DNA from: CAINVV01 sp037140615
GTDB lineage: Bacteria; Bacteroidota; Bacteroidia; Bacteroidales; Prolixibacteraceae
Assembly (NCBI GenBank): GCA_037140615.1
Contig: JBAXED010000015.1
Coordinates: 1 to 49,618, forward strand
Length of the DNA stretch: 49,618 bases
Direction of reading: 5' to 3'
The stretch's first letter is position 1, and each line of letters begins with the position of its first letter. The position numbers and the translations under genes were made by a program. Shown here piece after piece: positions 32,440 through 40,809 of the stretch. The notes under the pieces are model-generated. The model had not been told where the DNA came from. It saw only the letters and a program-made list of their open reading frames with translations, and did not search any database.

Positions 32440-34542
32440 ATGAAATCTAAAGAATTGGAGAATCATGCTTCTACCACAGAAAAGGAACAATTACCTGTTT
32501 CCGATTTGAAGAATGCAGAGACTGTACTTACATCGGAAACAACTGCTTCCAATGATGTGGAATTAGAAGATGAGGTTATTGCAGAGGAACAGGCAACTGA
32601 AAATGAAGTTGAACAAAAACAGGAAGAAGTAGCTATTGAGCAATTTTCTGAAGTTGAAGTTCCTGCAGAAATAGATGAGCCTGTCGCATCGGCGATTTTG
32701 CTTGAATCGGAAGCCGAATTGAATGAAGCAATACTCGAACCTCAATTGGAAGTTTCAGATGAAGAAGATGATCCTTTTCACGATGATGAGCCAACAACAG
32801 AAGGACTGCCAATCCATGATTACTCTTCATACAATAAAATAAACCTGATCAATACCCTTCGGAAAATCATTGGAGAAGGGGATGTCGATATCATAAAACC
32901 TCATGCAGACGCTATTAAAGCCTGCTTTTATAAGATCAGAAACCACGAGATAACAGAACAAAAGGCTGCCTTTATTGCTGAAGGCAATGATGAGGAACTC
33001 TTTTTGCCTGATTCTGACTCTTTTGAACAAGAATTAAAAGATCTCTTCCGGGAATACAAGAACCTTAGATACGAATCTAACAAGAAGCAAGAGGCTGTCA
33101 AGGAAGAAAACTATATAAAGAAGGCTGAGATCATAGAAGAAATAAAGACCCTTGTAAACAGTGAGAACTCATTAAACAATACTTTTCAGTTGTTCAATGA
33201 ATTACAAATTAAATTCAAGGCAATTGGTCAGGTTCCGCAGACGAAAGTCAAAGATCTTTGGGAAAATTATCATTATCAGGTTGAGCGGTTCTATGATTTT
33301 GTCAAAATCGACCGTGAATTGCGCGACCTCGATTTAAAACGGAACATGGATCAAAAGCTTCTTCTGTGTCTTAAAGCCGAAGAGCTGTCTGTAAAATCTG
33401 AAGAGCCGCTAGCCACTTTTAAAGAATTGCAGAAGTTGCATGAATCATGGCGTGAGATAGGACCGGTACCGAGAGATCACAAACAGGAACTTTGGGATCG
33501 CTTTAAAACAGCTACTTCAGTCATCAACAAACGATATCAGCAACATTTTGAGCAAGAGCGCTCAGTTCAAAAGGAACAGCTTCAGCGGAAGATTGAACTT
33601 TGTGAAATGGCAGAAGCGCTTTCTGTTTTTGTTTCGGATAATCCACGCGAATGGAACGATGTTACTGAAAAGGTCATTGTACTTCAGGAAGAGTGGAAAA
33701 AGACAGGTTTTGGTCCTAGGAAGGAGAATACCAAGATTTGGGATCGTTTCAGGGCCGCGAATGATACATTTTTTCAAAATAAGCGTAATTTCTGGAATAA
33801 AAGCAAAGAACATTTACTCCAAAATTATGCCTTGAAAGTTGATATTTGCGAACAGGCTGAGAAGCTGAAAGATAGCGACGAATGGAAAGCAACTACTGAT
33901 CGTCTGATCACACTTCAAAAGAAATGGAAGGACATCGGACCAGTGCCAAGAAAGCAATCTGAACTAATCTGGAAGCGTTTCCGAACTGCCTGCGATGAAT
34001 TTTTCAACAAAAAACAGACTCATTTTTCAGGTGTTACAGGGGATCAGGATGAGAACCTGAAGTCAAAAAAACAACTGGTTTCTGAAATCGAAGAATACAA
34101 GTTTACCGGAGTAGTCAAAGATGATCTGTCTGCATTGAAGACTTTTCAGGACAGGTGGGCTGAGATTGGCCACGTTCCTTTTAGAAAAAAGGAGGAATTG
34201 CAGAACAAGTATCATGATGCTATTGAAAACCAGTTCAATAAAATAAAGATGGATGATTCTGATTTAAACTTGATTAAGTTTAAATCGAAAATTGAGCATC
34301 TGGCTTCGTTGCCCCGCGGATGGTCCAAAATTAACATGGAACGCGATCGCTATGCTGTTCGATTGAGGCAGTTGGAAAGTGATATCACCACGCTAGCGAA
34401 CAATGTTGGCTTCTTTGGAACTTCAGAGGGCGCACAATCTCTGATAAAAGGAGTGAATGACCAAATCGATAAAATAAAAACGCAGATTGATCAGCTTAAA
34501 TCGAAGGTGAAAATCATCGATGAACAGGAGGAGATCAACTAG
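32440..34542 (+). CDS. DUF349-repeat protein
   Basis: A 700-residue protein with an acidic, Glu-rich disordered-looking N-terminus (about 1-125) followed by five visible DUF349 units, each with a core like W-x-x-IG-x-VPR and a following LWDRFRTA-like helix (GQVPQ, GPVPRD, GFGPRK, GPVPRK, GHVPFR). The whole C-terminal two-thirds is charged and helical. No signal peptide, so likely cytoplasmic. The biochemical role of the family is not known to me. It is a single-gene unit with a strong terminator 19 bases after its stop. Confidence 0.85.
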   Translation: MKSKELENHASTTEKEQLPVSDLKNAETVLTSETTASNDVELEDEVIAEEQATENEVEQKQEEVAIEQFSEVEVPAEIDEPVASAILLESEAELNEAILEPQLEVSDEEDDPFHDDEPTTEGLPIHDYSSYNKINLINTLRKIIGEGDVDIIKPHADAIKACFYKIRNHEITEQKAAFIAEGNDEELFLPDSDSFEQELKDLFREYKNLRYESNKKQEAVKEENYIKKAEIIEEIKTLVNSENSLNNTFQLFNELQIKFKAIGQVPQTKVKDLWENYHYQVERFYDFVKIDRELRDLDLKRNMDQKLLLCLKAEELSVKSEEPLATFKELQKLHESWREIGPVPRDHKQELWDRFKTATSVINKRYQQHFEQERSVQKEQLQRKIELCEMAEALSVFVSDNPREWNDVTEKVIVLQEEWKKTGFGPRKENTKIWDRFRAANDTFFQNKRNFWNKSKEHLLQNYALKVDICEQAEKLKDSDEWKATTDRLITLQKKWKDIGPVPRKQSELIWKRFRTACDEFFNKKQTHFSGVTGDQDENLKSKKQLVSEIEEYKFTGVVKDDLSALKTFQDRWAEIGHVPFRKKEELQNKYHDAIENQFNKIKMDDSDLNLIKFKSKIEHLASLPRGWSKINMERDRYAVRLRQLESDITTLANNVGFFGTSEGAQSLIKGVNDQIDKIKTQIDQLKSKVKIIDEQEEIN

Positions 34543-34560
34543 TTATAAGCAGCTTTACAG

Positions 34561-34590
34561 GACCCGTTCCCTCATCGGAGCGGGTCTTTG
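34561..34590 (+). terminator. Intrinsic terminator after the DUF349 gene
   Basis: GACCCGTTCC (34561-34570) pairs with GGAGCGGGTC (34577-34586) with one G-T pair and a 6-base loop; TTTGATTTA follows. Confidence 0.85.
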
Positions 34591-34688
34591 ATTTAGAATT
34601 GGTCCGACATTTTTGTAGGTGAATTCTACCATTACGTTTTTTATTCTTTACTTTGCAGCCGTTGAAAACACATTAAATCAGGAAAGTT

Positions 34689-36308
34689 TTGTCAACTACC
34701 AAGTACATTTTCGTAACCGGAGGAGTTGCCTCTTCATTGGGGAAAGGCATTATTGCATCGTCACTTGCCAAGTTACTACAGGCAAGGGGATACAAAGTTA
34801 CCATTCAAAAACTTGATCCTTATATCAATGTTGATCCGGGGACCCTCAATCCTTATGAGCACGGAGAGTGCTTTGTAACAGAAGATGGTGCTGAAACGGA
34901 TTTGGATCTTGGTCATTATGAGCGTTTTTTGAACTCTCCAACCTCCCAGGCAAACAATGTAACGACAGGACGGATTTACCAATCGGTTATAAACAAGGAA
35001 CGAAGAGGGGATTATTTGGGCAAAACAGTCCAGATCATTCCTCACATCACTGATGAAATTAAGCGCTACATAAAATACCTGGGCTCTAAGAAAAAATTCG
35101 ATGTTGTTATCTCTGAAATAGGTGGAACGGTAGGTGACATTGAATCCTTGCCATATATTGAAGCGGTTCGTCAGATGAAATGGGAGTTGGGAACGGATGC
35201 GCTGATCATTCACCTGACACTGGTTCCTTATTTATCAGCCTCCGGAGAGCTGAAAACGAAACCTACTCAGCATTCGGTAAAACAACTTTTGGAAAACGGA
35301 GTGCAACCTGATGTTTTGGTGCTTAGGACAGAACATCAACTGACACCAGATCTAAAAGGAAAAGTAGCATTGTTTTGCAATGTAAGCAAAGAAGCTGTGA
35401 TAGAATCGATTGATGTCTCCACCATCTACGAGGTTCCTATCAGGATGAAGGAAGAAAAGCTTGATGTGATTGTACTGAAAAAGCTTGGATTGCCATTGGG
35501 TAATGAGCCGGATCTGAAAAATTGGAACGAATTTTTAGATCGCTATAAGAATCCCAAAAAAGAGGTAAAAATTGCGCTCATTGGCAAATATGTTGAATTA
35601 AGAGATGCATATAAATCTATAGCAGAGGCGCTTATTCATGCAGGGGCTTCCAACGAATGCAGGGTAAAGGTAGAGTGGATTCATTCAGAAAAGATCAATG
35701 AAGAAAACATTGAGAAAAAATTAAAAGATTGTCAAGGTATCCTGATTGCTCCCGGATTTGGACACAGAGGGATTGAAGGCAAAATTATTGCCGCTAAATA
35801 TGCCAGGGAATTGAAGATCCCGTTTTTCGGGATATGCCTGGGGATGCAAATCGCAGTGATAGAATTTGCCCGGAATATATTAAAAATGAAATGTGCCGAC
35901 TCTACCGAAATGAATCAGTTGACAGAATTTCCTGTAATTGATTTAATGGACGAACAGAAAGGTATTGTAGACAAAGGAGGTACCATGCGACTTGGATCCT
36001 ATGCATGTAACCTAAAAAAGGATTCCAACTCCTTCAGGGCTTATGGCAGGATCAAAATTTCAGAGCGCCACCGTCACCGTTATGAATTTAACAACCTCTA
36101 CCTGTCGAGCTTTGAAAAAGCAGGCATGAAAGCAACGGGTTTCAATCCGGATACCAATCTTGTTGAAGTCGTTGAAATCCCTGATCACCCATGGTTTGTA
36201 GGTGTGCAGTTTCATCCGGAATACAGCAGTACTGTACTTCAACCACATCCACTTTTTATTGCTTTTATCAAAGCAGTTATCATCAATTCTCAAAAAATCA
36301 CAATTTAA
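34689..36308 (+). CDS. pyrG: CTP synthase
   Basis: The 539-residue enzyme that makes CTP from UTP, ATP and glutamine. The synthase domain opens with TKYIFVTGGVASSLGKG and has EHGECFVTEDGAETDLDLGHYERF. The C-terminal amidotransferase has the nucleophile in FFGICLGMQ and the closing triad in QFHPEYSS. Full length. The start must be TTG at 34689 (two residues before TKYIF), since no ATG or GTG is in frame there, which may lower expression. It ends three bases before yidC, so the two are an operon, a pairing common in Bacteroidota. Confidence 0.97.
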   Translation: MSTTKYIFVTGGVASSLGKGIIASSLAKLLQARGYKVTIQKLDPYINVDPGTLNPYEHGECFVTEDGAETDLDLGHYERFLNSPTSQANNVTTGRIYQSVINKERRGDYLGKTVQIIPHITDEIKRYIKYLGSKKKFDVVISEIGGTVGDIESLPYIEAVRQMKWELGTDALIIHLTLVPYLSASGELKTKPTQHSVKQLLENGVQPDVLVLRTEHQLTPDLKGKVALFCNVSKEAVIESIDVSTIYEVPIRMKEEKLDVIVLKKLGLPLGNEPDLKNWNEFLDRYKNPKKEVKIALIGKYVELRDAYKSIAEALIHAGASNECRVKVEWIHSEKINEENIEKKLKDCQGILIAPGFGHRGIEGKIIAAKYARELKIPFFGICLGMQIAVIEFARNILKMKCADSTEMNQLTEFPVIDLMDEQKGIVDKGGTMRLGSYACNLKKDSNSFRAYGRIKISERHRHRYEFNNLYLSSFEKAGMKATGFNPDTNLVEVVEIPDHPWFVGVQFHPEYSSTVLQPHPLFIAFIKAVIINSQKITI

Positions 36309-36311
36309 TTT

Positions 36312-38237
36312 ATGGATAAGAATACCATCGCAGGACTGGTTCTAATATTTATTATTCTTTTTGCTGCCAGCTATTTCAACAAACCTTCAGAAAAGGAGTT
36401 GGAGGTACTCAGATTGAAAAATGATTCTATATCAATGGTTGAAAGTCTTAGAGCCAAAGATACTGCCAAACAGATTGAACCATCTTCCCTTCAACCATCT
36501 GCTTCAAAAACCGATACAGCAGGTGCACAAAATGAATTAACCAATTTATATGGCGTATTTGCTGTTGCTGCAAATGGAGCAGAGAAATTTGTAACACTTG
36601 AGAACAATTTGATGAAAGTAGTTCTCTCGAACAAGGGCGGTAAAATTTATTCTGTGGAACTTAAGAATTTCAAGAGATACGACGGTAAGCCACTGATACT
36701 CTTTGAAGGTGAAGATAATCGCTTCGGTTTGAACTTCTTTGCTCAGAATAAGAGTATTCAAACGGATCATTTTTTCTTTCAACCTTCTGTTTCTGAGAAT
36801 CTTGTCTCTGTAGTTGGTTCTAAAATACCTACAGGAAAAGAGGGTAGGGAAAAGTTCAATAAAGATACTCCGGGCGAATCCAAATCAGTCTCCATGCGTT
36901 TGGACGCTGGCAATAATGTTTTCATCGAATATGCCTATACCATTAAAAACAACTCTTATCTGCTGGGTTTTGATATCAAAACATCCGGGTTGAAAAAAGT
37001 AGCCGGCGCCAACTCTGAATACGTCAATTTCCTTTGGAGCATTAACATGCCCAGGCAGGAGAAAATGTCAAAATTCGGAGAAAATAACCAATCTACCATT
37101 TTCTTTAAGTTTGATAAGGATGTTGTGGATAAGCTAGATTTAACGAAATCGGCTTCCAAATCTCTTTCGACGAAGGTAAAATGGATCGGTTTTAAGCAAC
37201 AATTCTTCTCTTCGGTTTTAATAGCAGATCAGGCTTTTCAAAATGCACAGATTTCGAATGTAAAAAAGGATCTGGACTCTTCATATGTAGCTGGAATGTC
37301 TGCAGACTTGACTATTCCTCTGGATGTGAAGGGAAGCGAAAGTTTTCCAGCCAAATTCTATTTTGGTCCAAATCAATACAATACGCTGAATCAGTATGAT
37401 CTTGGAATGGAAGAACAACTTGCTTTGGGCTGGACTATTATTGGATGGGTGAATAAATACATCGTTATTCCCGCTTTCGATTTCTTACACCGCTATATTG
37501 GCAATTTTGGATTAATAATCTTGCTGCTTACCATTTATATTAAGTTGCTTACCTTGATCTTGACCTACAAATCATATATTTCTCAAGCGAAAATGAAGCT
37601 TTTGAAACCAGAGATTGAAGAGATCCAAAAGAAATTTGGTGAAGACAAGAAATTAGAATCACAACAGGCCGTTATGGCATTTTACAAGAAGGCAGGAGTC
37701 AATCCGATGGGAGGTTGCTTGCCAATGCTACTTCAGATGCCTATTCTGATTGCCATGTTTTATTTCTTTCCAATCTCTATTGAACTCCGTCAGCAAAGCT
37801 TTTTATGGGCAACGGACTTGTCCTCCTATGATTCCATTGCCACACTTCCATTTACAATTCCTTTCTATGGCAACCACGTGAGCTTGTTTTGCTTACTAAT
37901 GACGGTAACCAACATTCTATATGTAAAATACAACAACGAGATGACTGGTGCGGCAGGTACGCAACAGATGCCTGGAATGAAAACCATGATGTATCTGATG
38001 CCGGTGATGTTCCTGTTTATTTTTAATAGTTACGCTGCAGGATTAAGCCTTTATTACTTTTTATCATTGGTGTTGACCTTTGTTCAAATGTATATTTTCA
38101 AAGTGCTCATTGACGAGGATAAAATCCATGCACAAATTAAAGCGAAACAAAAGATTCCGGTAACTAAATCCAAGTTTCAAACGAAGCTAGAAGATATGGC
38201 CAAACAAAAAGCATTGACTGATAAAAAAAGAAGATAA
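36312..38237 (+). CDS. yidC: Membrane protein insertase YidC
   Basis: A 641-residue inner-membrane insertase that places and folds membrane proteins with or without the Sec channel. Layout: an N-terminal membrane helix (about 5-20), a large periplasmic beta domain (about 80-350), then the conserved 60 kDa core with helices around 365-385, 395-420, 460-490, 520-540 and 560-600, including NPMGGCLPMLLQMPILIAMF. The C-terminal tail is lysine-rich, as expected for ribosome contact. Its last codons and stop lie within a 61-base palindrome shared with ribH. Confidence 0.96.
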   Translation: MDKNTIAGLVLIFIILFAASYFNKPSEKELEVLRLKNDSISMVESLRAKDTAKQIEPSSLQPSASKTDTAGAQNELTNLYGVFAVAANGAEKFVTLENNLMKVVLSNKGGKIYSVELKNFKRYDGKPLILFEGEDNRFGLNFFAQNKSIQTDHFFFQPSVSENLVSVVGSKIPTGKEGREKFNKDTPGESKSVSMRLDAGNNVFIEYAYTIKNNSYLLGFDIKTSGLKKVAGANSEYVNFLWSINMPRQEKMSKFGENNQSTIFFKFDKDVVDKLDLTKSASKSLSTKVKWIGFKQQFFSSVLIADQAFQNAQISNVKKDLDSSYVAGMSADLTIPLDVKGSESFPAKFYFGPNQYNTLNQYDLGMEEQLALGWTIIGWVNKYIVIPAFDFLHRYIGNFGLIILLLTIYIKLLTLILTYKSYISQAKMKLLKPEIEEIQKKFGEDKKLESQQAVMAFYKKAGVNPMGGCLPMLLQMPILIAMFYFFPISIELRQQSFLWATDLSSYDSIATLPFTIPFYGNHVSLFCLLMTVTNILYVKYNNEMTGAAGTQQMPGMKTMMYLMPVMFLFIFNSYAAGLSLYYFLSLVLTFVQMYIFKVLIDEDKIHAQIKAKQKIPVTKSKFQTKLEDMAKQKALTDKKRR

Positions 38238-38291
38238 ATTATAAAAGAGAAAGGCTCCAAAATGGAGCCTTTCTCTTTTATAATTTATCTT
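38231..38291. terminator. Perfect 29-bp palindrome, yidC / ribH
   Basis: A perfect inverted repeat with 29-base arms (38231-38259 and 38263-38291) and an AAA loop. The GC part AAGGCTCC is flanked by AT-rich arms with T-runs on each strand. It contains the stop codons of both genes (38235-38237 and 38278-38280) and the last three sense codons of ribH. Confidence 0.9.
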
Positions 38292-38781
38292 GAACAGGTA
38301 ATAATCTTCTGCTCAAGGCCACCATTTTGATGGCAGTATAGGCAGCTTCATCCCCCTTATTACCCAAGCGTCCGCCGGCCCGATCAATGGCTTGTTGCTG
38401 GTTATCGGTCGTCAGAACTCCAAAAATAAAGGGAATGCCATATTCGAGGTTTAATTTTGTCGTCCCATAGGTAACTCCCTGACAGATAAAATCGAAATGG
38501 CGGGTCTCCCCTTGAATCACACATCCAAGTAATATAACGGCATCAACATCAGCGCCTTCAGCCATCAATTGTCCGCCCAATGTCAGCTCAAAAGTTCCCG
38601 GAACTTCTGCAACAAATATATCATCCAGAAAAGCTCCAAATTTGATTAACGTATTTATTGCTCCATTCTTTAAAGCAATAGTTACCTCAGGATTCCATTC
38701 TGCATAGACAATTCCGAATTTCATTCCTTTTGCATCCGGAACTTCATGAGACACATGGTCTGATAGATTGACTGTAGCCAT
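38278..38781 (-). CDS. ribH: 6,7-dimethyl-8-ribityllumazine synthase
   Basis: The 167-residue enzyme for the next-to-last step of riboflavin synthesis. Substrate-site motifs are AEWNPEVT, VPGTFELTLG, GCVIQGETRHFDFI and FGVLTTDNQQQAIDRAGG, all typical of RibH, with the active-site histidine in the RHFD motif. The C-terminus reads into the shared palindrome. The leader of about 100 bases on the minus strand holds degenerate AAACAT repeats and a REP-like hairpin. I see no FMN riboswitch. Confidence 0.96.
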   Translation of the reverse strand: MATVNLSDHVSHEVPDAKGMKFGIVYAEWNPEVTIALKNGAINTLIKFGAFLDDIFVAEVPGTFELTLGGQLMAEGADVDAVILLGCVIQGETRHFDFICQGVTYGTTKLNLEYGIPFIFGVLTTDNQQQAIDRAGGRLGNKGDEAAYTAIKMVALSRRLLPVQDKL

Positions 38782-38786
38782 AATAG

Positions 38787-38833
38787 ATGTTTATAATGTT
38801 TGAACTGTTTTTGATGTTTAAAAATGTTTGAAA
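38787..38833 (-). repeat. Degenerate AAACAT repeats in the ribH leader
   Basis: On the minus strand CAAACAT or TAAACAT recurs four times, with a fifth weaker copy, at spacings of about 9-10 bases. Origin and role are unknown. Confidence 0.55.
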
Positions 38834-38842
38834 AAGTACCGG

Positions 38843-38863
38843 TCCCTAAGCCTGTCGAAGGGA
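38843..38863. repeat. REP-like hairpin fragment
   Basis: This 21-base element has TCCCT and AGGGA ends around AAGCCTGTCGA. It closely resembles the CTTCGACAGGCTCAGGG-type intergenic palindrome found in many bacteria. A single copy lies in the ribH leader. Confidence 0.5.
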
Positions 38864-38879
38864 AATGTTTTATATGTTA

Positions 38880-38887
38880 CAAAATTA
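38880..38887 (-). promoter_or_regulatory. -7 promoter element for ribH
   Basis: TAATTTTG on the minus strand matches TAnnTTTG, 98 bases upstream of the ribH ATG. It would put the repeats at 38787-38863 in the ribH 5' leader. Confidence 0.4.
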
Positions 38888-38938
38888 TCTTTTTAATGAG
38901 CTACATTTATCTTTTTCAAAATAATATCCATCAAAAAA

Positions 38939-39727
38939 ATGGTTAAAACAATCTTGTTCCTTTTGCTGATTGTATTTTGGGGAACCATTTCAGCCCAATC
39001 CATCAAGCCAGATAGTTATAAATCCGGGAAATTAAACACTTCCGATAGTTCAAAAAGGGTTGGTTCAACTTTAGGCCGATCTAATTTTTCCTTAAAAAGC
39101 GCAATCGTTCCAATTTCTCTGGTAACTGCGGGAATCATTGTTGAGACGTTGCCATCAAACGCACTATTTAGCAAGCAGCGAATTCAGCAGCAAGTCCAGG
39201 AGAAGATGAATGGCTTTAAGACTTCGGCAGATAATTATTTGCAATTTGTCCCAATTGCTGCCATGTTCGGTTTGAAACTTGCCGATACCAAGAGTCGAAG
39301 CGACTTGTTGAACCAAATGATTATTACCGCAAAATCTGAAATGTTAGTTTCAGCGATTGTTTTTTCAATGAAGCATTTTATCCCGGATATGCGGCCTGAT
39401 GGCAGTACTGACAATTCAATGCCATCCGGCCATACTGCTCAGGCATTTGCTTCCGCAACACTTCTTGCCATGGAGTACAGGGATACTTCTCCTTGGATAA
39501 GCATTGGAGGCTATCTTTGTGCTACTGCCACGGGTTTTCTCAGGGTTTCCAACGACCGTCACTGGGCTTCAGATGTTTTAATCGGCGCTGGCATTGGAAT
39601 TGCATCAGTCAAGCTTGTTTATCTTACCCACCAGTACCGATACAAAAGGATTAAAATGTCAAATGTTGTTTTGGTGCCAACTCTTTTTCAAAAGGGCGGG
39701 GGAGTGGCGTTTGCAATGAAGTTCTAA
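38939..39727 (+). CDS. PAP2-family phosphatase
   Basis: A 262-residue exported PAP2 (type 2 phosphatidic acid phosphatase) protein. A signal peptide covers about residues 1-19 (ends SAQ). The three phosphatase motifs are intact: KHFIPDMRP (KX6RP), MPSGH, and RVSNDRHWASD (RX5HX3D). A few hydrophobic segments surround them. Substrates of the family are lipid phosphates such as undecaprenyl pyrophosphate or lipid A phosphates; the sequence does not say which. It ends two bases from the stop of the convergent BtuG-like gene, with a weak CAATGA/TCATTG inverted repeat (39714-39735) across the junction. Confidence 0.88.
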   Translation: MVKTILFLLLIVFWGTISAQSIKPDSYKSGKLNTSDSSKRVGSTLGRSNFSLKSAIVPISLVTAGIIVETLPSNALFSKQRIQQQVQEKMNGFKTSADNYLQFVPIAAMFGLKLADTKSRSDLLNQMIITAKSEMLVSAIVFSMKHFIPDMRPDGSTDNSMPSGHTAQAFASATLLAMEYRDTSPWISIGGYLCATATGFLRVSNDRHWASDVLIGAGIGIASVKLVYLTHQYRYKRIKMSNVVLVPTLFQKGGGVAFAMKF

Positions 39728-39729
39728 AA

Positions 39730-40809
39730 TCATTGAAAACAAAACCTTCCAGGAATAATGCCGGCCTTGAAGCTATCCAGTAATGATCCGGCTGATGAGA
39801 ATCGTTTTATGCTGCCTGATTGTTGATAATCCAATGCATCACCCACATAAATATTACCATTATGAGGATCTATCCCCAAGCCATACGAAAGCTTCGATTG
39901 GATGGATATAACAGGCTTTTCAGGCAATTGATCAGCTTGAACCTGAAATTTATAAACCTCGTTATTTAACAGAAAGAGTAAATTTTCTCCTTGGCCATCA
40001 ATTACAAGCTTAACAGGTTTAGCGTTTACAGGGAAAATCAGACTTCTATCTATTTTTTTATTATCAGGATCTATTCTTTGTAAAACAGCCTGGTTCTTGT
40101 TATTATTTCCTGCTTGTGACTGGCACAAAACCCAAATTTTATTGAATCTGTCAATTGCCATGCCACAAGGTTGATCTCCAGTGGCGATTTCAGCTACGAT
40201 CTGGTCCTTGGTAGTGTCAATAACAAGAACGGTTTTATCACCCGACCAACAGGAAACGAACACCAGGTTGCCATATTGGACCATCTCTTCCGTAGAAAGG
40301 TGCGAAGGACAAGGAATAGATCCGGTTATCATATTCGTCGTTAGATTTACAATGGAGATCTTTCCTGCATAAAGGTCTGACACATAGGCCTTTTGATCAT
40401 TAATGAAGTGGATAAACCTTGGAGAAGTAAATCCAGTAATTTTGCCTGTATATTTGCCGCTTCCGACGTCAAATACATAAATTTTTCCGGAGTTATTGAC
40501 CACAATATAACCTTTTGACTTCCATATATTCATAGATTCAGCCACGTCTCCCAATGGTAATCCGTTGACTCTATAGAAAAGATCATTTTCTGTTACCCTG
40601 CTCAAAGTATCATAACTTGTAAGAGATGCATTACCATACATGAAATTTCCCTCATTAACGACAAAGAGAGCTCCCTTTGGAATTTGCAAAGTCACTTGGT
40701 TCTGGTGGTCTTTAACCCACTGATCATCCTTCATACAGGCTATTGCTGTACTTAAAAGCAAAATGAACGCTAAAGTTCTGAACCAATAGTATCTCTTTTT
40801 AGAAATCAT
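39730..40809 (-). CDS. btuG: BtuG-like surface lipoprotein, beta-propeller
   Basis: A lipoprotein of about 359 residues with a lipobox ending in C25 (LLLSTAIAC). The mature part is a YncE-like beta-propeller: repeated units such as KIYVFDVGSGKYTGKI, KISIVNLTTNMITGSI and TVLVIDTTKDQIVAEI with GxxPxGMAID. BtuG of Bacteroides is a surface B12-binding protein of this architecture that hands B12 to BtuB. Assignment rests on fold, lipobox and position as last gene of a riboswitch-led operon with a BtuB-like receptor. The ATG at 40809 overlaps the btuB end by 11 bases; a longer reading to 40875 would bury the signal peptide. Confidence 0.82.
   Translation of the reverse strand: MISKKRYYWFRTLAFILLLSTAIACMKDDQWVKDHQNQVTLQIPKGALFVVNEGNFMYGNASLTSYDTLSRVTENDLFYRVNGLPLGDVAESMNIWKSKGYIVVNNSGKIYVFDVGSGKYTGKITGFTSPRFIHFINDQKAYVSDLYAGKISIVNLTTNMITGSIPCPSHLSTEEMVQYGNLVFVSCWSGDKTVLVIDTTKDQIVAEIATGDQPCGMAIDRFNKIWVLCQSQAGNNNKNQAVLQRIDPDNKKIDRSLIFPVNAKPVKLVIDGQGENLLFLLNNEVYKFQVQADQLPEKPVISIQSKLSYGLGIDPHNGNIYVGDALDYQQSGSIKRFSSAGSLLDSFKAGIIPGRFCFQ

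Noticed and set aside
34776..35213. 145-codon open frame opposite pyrG
   Set aside because: Antisense to strongly conserved pyrG coding sequence, and the translation has no recognisable domain.
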